This document shows, piece by piece, positions 59,357 through 64,000 of a stretch of DNA of 64,000 nucleotides. This DNA comes from Cryptomeria japonica (taxonomy: Eukaryota > Streptophyta > Pinopsida > Cupressales > Cupressaceae). The stretch's first letter is position 1; each line of letters starts with the position of its first letter. The DNA lies in the NCBI RefSeq assembly GCF_030272615.1, contig NC_081405.1, forward strand, positions 574,787,752 to 574,851,751. The letters are read 5' to 3'. The notes under the pieces are model-generated. The model did not search any database. It saw only the letters and a program-made list of their open reading frames with translations, and was not told the origin of the DNA. The position numbers and the translations under genes were made by a program.

Positions 59357-59386
59357 TTTTGGTACCACAACTTGGTGCACATACCC
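59357..59386 (-). repeat. Right terminal inverted repeat
   Basis: TTTTGGTACCACAACTTGGT then GCACATACCC; inverted partner of 40832-40861. Confidence 0.88.
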
Positions 59387-59617
59387 AGAAGAGTACAAAT
59401 TTTGTGAGTTCCTACTCACACAGTGATTTTCTCCCATTTGAGTTTCCACGAATAAATCTTGGTGTCACTGTGTATATTTTCATGCATATTCTTCTACAAC
59501 AATTGTTTGTATTGATGAATATTAAGTGAGTGGAGACTTGAACTAAAAGTTTTAATTGTGTAAAACTAGTAAAGTGTTGATTCACTCCTCCCCTCTCAGC
59601 ACCGGTTGGGACTAATA
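59387..59617 (+). repeat. 3' LTR of copia A, right part
   Basis: AGAAGAGTACAAATTTTGTG... matches 27855-28086 and ends GGGACTAATA (CA changed to TA). Completes the LTR broken at 40831. GTCCC follows as target duplication. Confidence 0.9.
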
Positions 59618-59739
59618 GTCCCATATCAGTGTGACCACTAGGATGCGGAGTGAAACTCTATCCTGATGTGATAGGTCTGGTAACACCAGTTGATGCCCAT
59701 GTACCTGGGTCCCCACCTAGGGGATCTCTTTGAAGTGGC

Positions 59740-60599
59740 CCTATCACTCCGCAGCTGACAGACTGGCTTTGTCCTAATCTCCTACTCAACTGTAAAATCC
59801 TGGAGCCCTTCGATCAAGAGGAACAACATTATAGTATAAGGTCATGTAATACTCAGCCTCCCAGACCACCTGATGTATCATCTTCAAGGAAGCCTTCCCT
59901 GATCTAGACTCTTCTAACATCTATACTTGTGCCTCGGCGTGCCAACCCCTATCTCTAGCTACATCTCTCTCTACCATAAGAGTGGTCATTTGAGCCTCTA
60001 CCTTTTAAATCTAAGCCTGAGCCTATGTCTATACTTGGGACATTTGCGCCTCTGCCTGTACCCATAATTGTGTCATCTAGACCTCTAGCTGGGCTGTCTG
60101 AGAGTCCCTCTTTGCTAGCCGACTCTCTAGTTGTTGAACCTGACCTTGCAAGTCAATAATTTGAACATGTTGCTGATGAGATGACATCTTAATGAGGATG
60201 CCTCTACCTGTGTTTGCTCAACCTGTGGTACTCCTATAGGTACCTGATCAACCTGGGTAACCTCCTTCTCTAGGACGTGTTGCCCCTTATCTTCTCCGTC
60301 TGACCACCTGGGTCATCCAATCCATAGGTACCTCTCTAGTAGATCTAGAATTGTTGGCTCTTGGCTTTCTTGTCGAGACCCTTGCTACTACTCTATCATC
60401 TCCCCCATCATCATCTACTCCATCGGCATCTCCACCATCATAATCTCCTGCATTTCCTCTATATCCATCTTTATCATCCTCTCTATCTATGCCATCATCT
60501 CCATCCCCCCCTCGTCTCCCCCCACCATCCCTCAGCCATCTTGGAGATCTACGTTTTGGCCCCTTATCATCCTCATCAAACATTTGCTCTGGCTGATCA
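59740..60599 (-). pseudogene. Acidic and coiled-coil C-terminal part of a plant-mobile-domain-like gene
   Basis: Continues 60600-61750 on the minus strand. 60287-60600 encodes a basic-acidic linker (GPKRRSPRWLRDGG, then Asp/Gly-rich DDGIDREDDKDG). 59760-60190 encodes a coiled coil (QIIDLQGQVQQLESRLAKRD, TQLWVQAEAQ) interrupted by several stops. The arrangement of mobile-like domain, acidic linker and coiled coil is inferred from contiguity on one strand. Confidence 0.5.
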
Positions 60600-61750
60600 G
60601 GACATGTGAACCAAGGAATCCTGTGTGTAGTAAAAATATGGTATACTCGACTATCATCTCGGTATCTATCATACCTAGTATATAATCCCAATCCAATAGT
60701 CCTAATGATAGGTAATCTACACACACTTTCTCGTATGGAATAGTTGGCCCCCAAGTCGAAACATCTAGTCTCCTATGTGCATAATGGGCTATACCCTATG
60801 GGATCCCCTATATCTTGCCATACTATCTCAACATCCTCATGCAAATAAATCGCTCAATAACATAGGGTGTAGATTTGATCACGTACCAATTCAAAAATGC
60901 ATAAGGCATCTACACTAAATCCTTGGGCCAGATCTCACAATCTCTATATGGTCTCCATATCACTATATCTGTATCATCTAGTACTTGTCGCCAATACTCC
61001 AATTTTCCTAGCTTTCAGTAGACAATGATACCTGAATATCCATGAGTATAACATCTACCTGCAGGTCTATTTCTATTAGCCAATGGTCATGTGATCGGTA
61101 GATGCTCCTAGGCCCATATCAGGAGAACTCTCACCCTTGTTGATAATTCAGCTGATCCCTGATACACTACTCGATGCAAGTCATAATACAGGTAAGCTAG
61201 AATGCATGATCCTCATGCAAATGAAGTCCCCTGTTTCACCAGATGCTCAAGAAGATGACCGCATCTAGTGGACAATCCTTTTTACCTATGATCAAGACAA
61301 AGGAAACCCCCTACGAATCCGATGAGCACAATGGGTACTATGGGGTACCCTATATCGAGCATCTCCTGCCATGCAATGTCATATCCACCAATCTCATCAT
61401 CATAGAATACTCTACAAAGTGCATATGTCCTACCTTGCTCACTAAGATCATAATACACAAGCTTGCCCATCATGAGGATGCACAGTATCCAATATACGTT
61501 CTTAGGTGTCACTATCATCTCTCTAGTTAGTAGGTGGAAAGTATTATGCTCATTATGCCAATGCTCTGCTAATGTTGTTAATAATCCCCAATTAATCAAA
61601 GGTCAAGGCATATCTACAAGGGAAGATAAACCACACCTATTGATGTGGTCTCACTCTTCCTGGTTAAGGTGGGGTATCAACATCCATGTCTTCACGAAGC
61701 GCTCCCAAGACTTGAGAACAGTAAAGTTCTCTTGCAATCATATTATATCA
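60600..61750 (-). pseudogene. Plant mobile domain-like gene fragment, decayed
   Basis: The minus strand reads INWGLLTTLAEHWHNEHNTF, HLLTREMIVTPKNVYWILCI (open at 61282-61599), then GSCILAYLYYDLHRVV, LSTRVRVLLIWA-EHLPIT and IVIWRPYRDCE. This follows the pattern of the plant mobile (aminotransferase-like) domain: L-x-x-L-x-E-R-W then TFH-x-P-x-GE-x-T-x-T-x-x-DV, then a VLAxLYRxL block and a LLQxWAWERxPI block. Such domains occur in a few plant nuclear proteins and, often, inside retroelements and Mutator-like elements. The copy has stops and at least one frameshift near 60600-60750. It lies in antisense to the LTR starting at 63283. Confidence 0.6.
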
Positions 61751-61759
61751 TTTTATTAG

Positions 61760-62975
61760 TATCTCAATTTCTCTATCTATCAAATCAATCTATCTGGCTC
61801 ACTTGAGACTTCTATCAAATCTCGTTGACCCCTATCAGTGACGCTCATCTATCATGAGGTCGTTATCAATCCTATCTCATCTAGCATTCAAATAAAGATA
61901 ATCGAAACCAATCATCAAATTTCATCAATCAGGACTATCTAATTTTATCAATTGGATACCAAATCAAATCTATCTTACCCTATCAAAATAAAAATAAAAA
62001 ATCAAATCGAATTGGCAACATTTCATCACCTTTATCAAAAATTGTGATGTTTAGGGGGTAGAGGAGCAAGAATTTTTTTTTATCAAAATCATCGCAAATC
62101 CAAAATCAATTCAAATTCATAAAAATTGAAAATCAAATAATCACATCATATCATAAAATCAAAAAATTTATCAAGTCATTCACAATCCAAAATCAAAAAT
62201 CGCAAATCAATCATCAAAAATCAAAAAATTTATCAAAAAAAATTAATTTTTTTTAAAACAATTTATTTTAAAAAAATAAAAAATAAAAATTGGAAAAAAA
62301 AATGAAAAATAATGATAGCGCCACGGTGGTGCTGACAGCGCCTCCCGTTGTGCCTCCCGCAATGGCGCCACTTCCCCCCTCTAACGCAACCAAAATAAAT
62401 TTAAAAAAAAAAATTAAAAACTGCCAAAACCCAATTTTTAATACACAAAACCCATCTCAAAAATGTATTTTTTCAACACCCACATGACGAAAATGCTAAA
62501 AAATGAACTTTTTTTAAAAATTGGCTAAATTTTTCAAAAATCAACTGAAATTTAACAAAATTGGGTTTTTTTGGAACAACGTACCGATGGACCATAGACT
62601 GCAGGATACTCATGTTGTCAAACTCGCTGGAACTTATGCTAGTGGTACAGGATTGCAATTTCTTCCTCCAGAGAAAATTTTCAAACAACTCAAATGCACA
62701 AATGAAGAGTGGTAAAAGGAATTTCACTTTCTTAAACTCAAAGTGGGGCATTTAAGTGGGGGTTTATTTCCACTTATTTTTAATCACCTAATCAACTAAT
62801 CAGCCTGGCAGGGAAGCGTTTTCAAATTTCTTATCCTAAAATGAATCCGATCAACTCTAAAAATATCTTAAAATCGTAAACTCATTAAAAATCATAAAAA
62901 TCCTTAAATTTCAAAAAAATAAATCACAAAAAATTAAAAATAAAAATAAAAAATATCTGATTCATCTCTGGAGGG
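61760..62975. other. AT-rich non-coding region with a GC-rich island
   Basis: Mostly ATCAAAA words and A/T runs (61980-62290). A sharp GC-rich island at 62318-62392 (GCGCCACGGTGGTGCTGACA; GCAATGGCGCCACTTCCCCC) stands out. The open frames at 62290-62487 and around 62473-62755 have no recognisable family. Confidence 0.45.
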
Positions 62976-63022
62976 GCATCTTCGCACTGTAATCTATCAA
63001 TAAGTGTTTGGGGCATCATATC

Positions 63023-63140
63023 AAGATTTTTCATCTCAAAAATCAAAACTACATCAAATCTGCATCATATAAAGATTTATCATCTCAAAAATCGAAACTG
63101 CATCAAATCTACATCATATAGAGATTTATCATCTAGAATT
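63023..63140 (+). repeat. 49-bp tandem repeat, about 2.4 units
   Basis: Units start at 63023, 63072 and 63121 with AAGATTTxTCATCTCAAAA and end CATCATATA. The third is partial. Confidence 0.75.
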
Positions 63141-63267
63141 GAATCTGTATCATATCGGAATCAAACCCACATCGAAATCAAGATCAAATCTGCATCCTAT
63201 CGGGATCAATATCAACAGTATAATAAATCAAGTTTTCTTTGAACCAATGCATCATCACACATCGCTT

Positions 63268-63282
63268 CAAAGAGGGGCAAAA
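63268..63282 (+). other. Polypurine tract of an element lying to the left
   Basis: CAAAGAGGGGCAAAA immediately before TGTATACACC. It resembles gypsy polypurine tracts and implies that the sequence to its left was the inside of an LTR element. Confidence 0.6.
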
Positions 63283-64000
63283 TGTATACACCTAAAAATG
63301 GTCTGAAGATAATTAATTAAATACGTCGTTATTTAATTAATCCCCCTTCCCAATTAATTGAATTCACAAGAAATTTTGATTAATTTCCCTATTCATCTAC
63401 TAGTAAATAAATCTACATGATTTATTTATATATTTCATTTCATATGCCGTTTTGATTAGTTAATCTAAATTAATTAATCCTCCCCCATTTAAAATCATTC
63501 TTATAATCTCACAATTAGTTAAAACAAATGAAATCATGATTTGTTGAGATTAATTATCTTTTTCAATTATTTGAATTTCTAAATTCAAATTGAGCACATG
63601 GCTCCTAACTTCTAACCACATATCCTAACCAGTCCCTAACCTAACTCATTCTATCGAATCCTAGGTTTAACTAACTCTATCCTATCTTGCACATCCTAAC
63701 CTCTTTTATCCTAACCTCTTATGGGTTGGATATTCTCCCCTTGAGACACATGACACTTTTACCACATGTCTCCTCCCTTGGACACTTGCTCTCTCATGAG
63801 CAAGGTTCCTTGACACTTGTCACCACAGAGATGACAAGTGTCCCTTCCTCCAACCTCTTCTCCAACTTCTCCAATCTTAGCCCTTGATATCTTTAGATCA
63901 AATCTAGATCGTTGATTCCTGCCACCTGAGCTTTGGCCTTGGAATTCCTATAAATACCCTTCATTTTGGAGTAATAAAGATCCCCGACATCCTAGATTTT
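63283..64000 (+). repeat. Start of a plus-strand LTR, cut by the window end
   Basis: Begins TGTATACACC after a polypurine tract, is AT-rich (TTAATTAAT words), and has TATAAATA at 63949-63956 followed by AATAAAG at 63973, as in a U3-R region. No second copy lies in the window, so the call rests on these signals. The frame at 63687-63887 is probably chance. Confidence 0.55.
63949..63956 (+). promoter_or_regulatory. TATA box of the terminal LTR
   Basis: TATAAATA within CCTATAAATACCC, about 670 bp into the putative LTR; a strong match to the plant TATA consensus. Confidence 0.6.

Larger units (their letters stand above)
40832..59386. mobile_element. Giant foldback-like TIR element without coding capacity
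   Basis: An 18,555-bp insertion in the copia A 3' LTR (about 11.6 kb without copia B). Ends are inverted repeats of about 30 bp: GGGTAAGCGCACCAAGTTGT at the left, and the reverse complement of the right end is GGGTATGTGCACCAAGTTGT, both running on to GGTACCAAAA. It is flanked by AGAA (40828-40831 and 59387-59390) or, one base shifted, AGAAG; the LTR reads through without a gap if the element is removed. From outside in, both ends have TIR, subterminal TTTGGC/GCCAAA palindromes, and a pyrimidine-rich (left) or purine-rich (right) arm, i.e. inverted arms. The centre is palindromic satellite. No transposase in any frame. The superfamily is not assigned; the architecture is that of foldback elements. 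Confidence 0.82.
26393..59617 (+). mobile_element. Copia A: Ty1/copia element expanded by two insertions
   Basis: A full-length copia element of about 7.9 kb now spread over 33.2 kb. Its 5' LTR is 26393-28086; the 3' LTR starts at 39384 and finishes at 59617. Flanks are GTCCT (26388-26392) and GTCCC (59618-59622), one transition apart. The RT gene is split by 31262-38027 and the 3' LTR by 40832-59386; both splits rejoin perfectly in reading frame or in alignment with the 5' LTR. Domain order gag, protease, integrase, RT, RNase H identifies Ty1/copia. Confidence 0.9.

Noticed and set aside
40832-59386. Helitron as an alternative for the 18.6-kb insertion
   Set aside because: Helitrons insert between A and T without duplication and have no terminal inverted repeats; here both inverted ends and a 4-5 bp duplication are present.

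Overview
The window looks like heterochromatic or intergenic DNA from a large plant nuclear genome. A gymnosperm or conifer is my guess, based on the density and depth of nested LTR retrotransposons and their long AT-rich LTRs; the sequence does not name the species. I see no intact cellular gene, tRNA, rRNA or CRISPR array. Nearly everything can be read as transposable elements inserted into one another, and most coding regions are broken by stops and frameshifts.

Layout. (1) 1-1258 is a truncated Ty3/gypsy pol fragment, followed by 21-bp tandem repeats (2041-3175). (2) About 3.6-19.0 kb is an old, decayed Ty3/gypsy element ('gypsy A': gag, zinc knuckle, protease, G-patch-like segment, RT, RNase H, integrase). 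Its protease is split at 5939/13740 by a 7.8-kb element (5940-13739) with paired LTRs and a GTTCC target duplication. That inner element encodes only gag and a protease-like protein, with no RT or integrase. (3) 19214-25195 is a minus-strand, pol-less LTR element with an ATCTT target duplication. (4) 26393-59617 is one Ty1/copia element ('copia A') stretched to 33 kb by two insertions. The first is another minus-strand pol-less LTR element of the same family (31262-38027) inside the RT gene. The second is an 18.6-kb foldback-like element (40832-59386) inside the 3' LTR. (5) The foldback-like element has 30-bp terminal inverted repeats, subterminal palindromes, a polypyrimidine arm mirrored by a polypurine arm, and about 7 kb of 20-bp palindromic satellite. 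A second copia element ('copia B', 47044-54007, AGGAC duplication) sits inside the satellite. (6) 59618-64000 holds a decayed minus-strand gene resembling the plant mobile domain family, AT-rich sequence, and a polypurine tract with the start of a plus-strand LTR running off the window.

How the parts relate. The two pol-less elements share the initiator-Met-tRNA primer site, the polypurine tract and its flank, and the LTR-end sequence with copia A and copia B, so a copia polymerase and integrase probably mobilised them. The nesting gives a clear order of events: copia A, then the foldback-like element, then copia B; and gypsy A before the gag-protease element.

The most novel items are the giant coding-free foldback-like element and the two-ORF pol-less LTR family. 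LTR ends were placed by paired TG/CA termini and target duplications. Identities were judged by eye and not computed.
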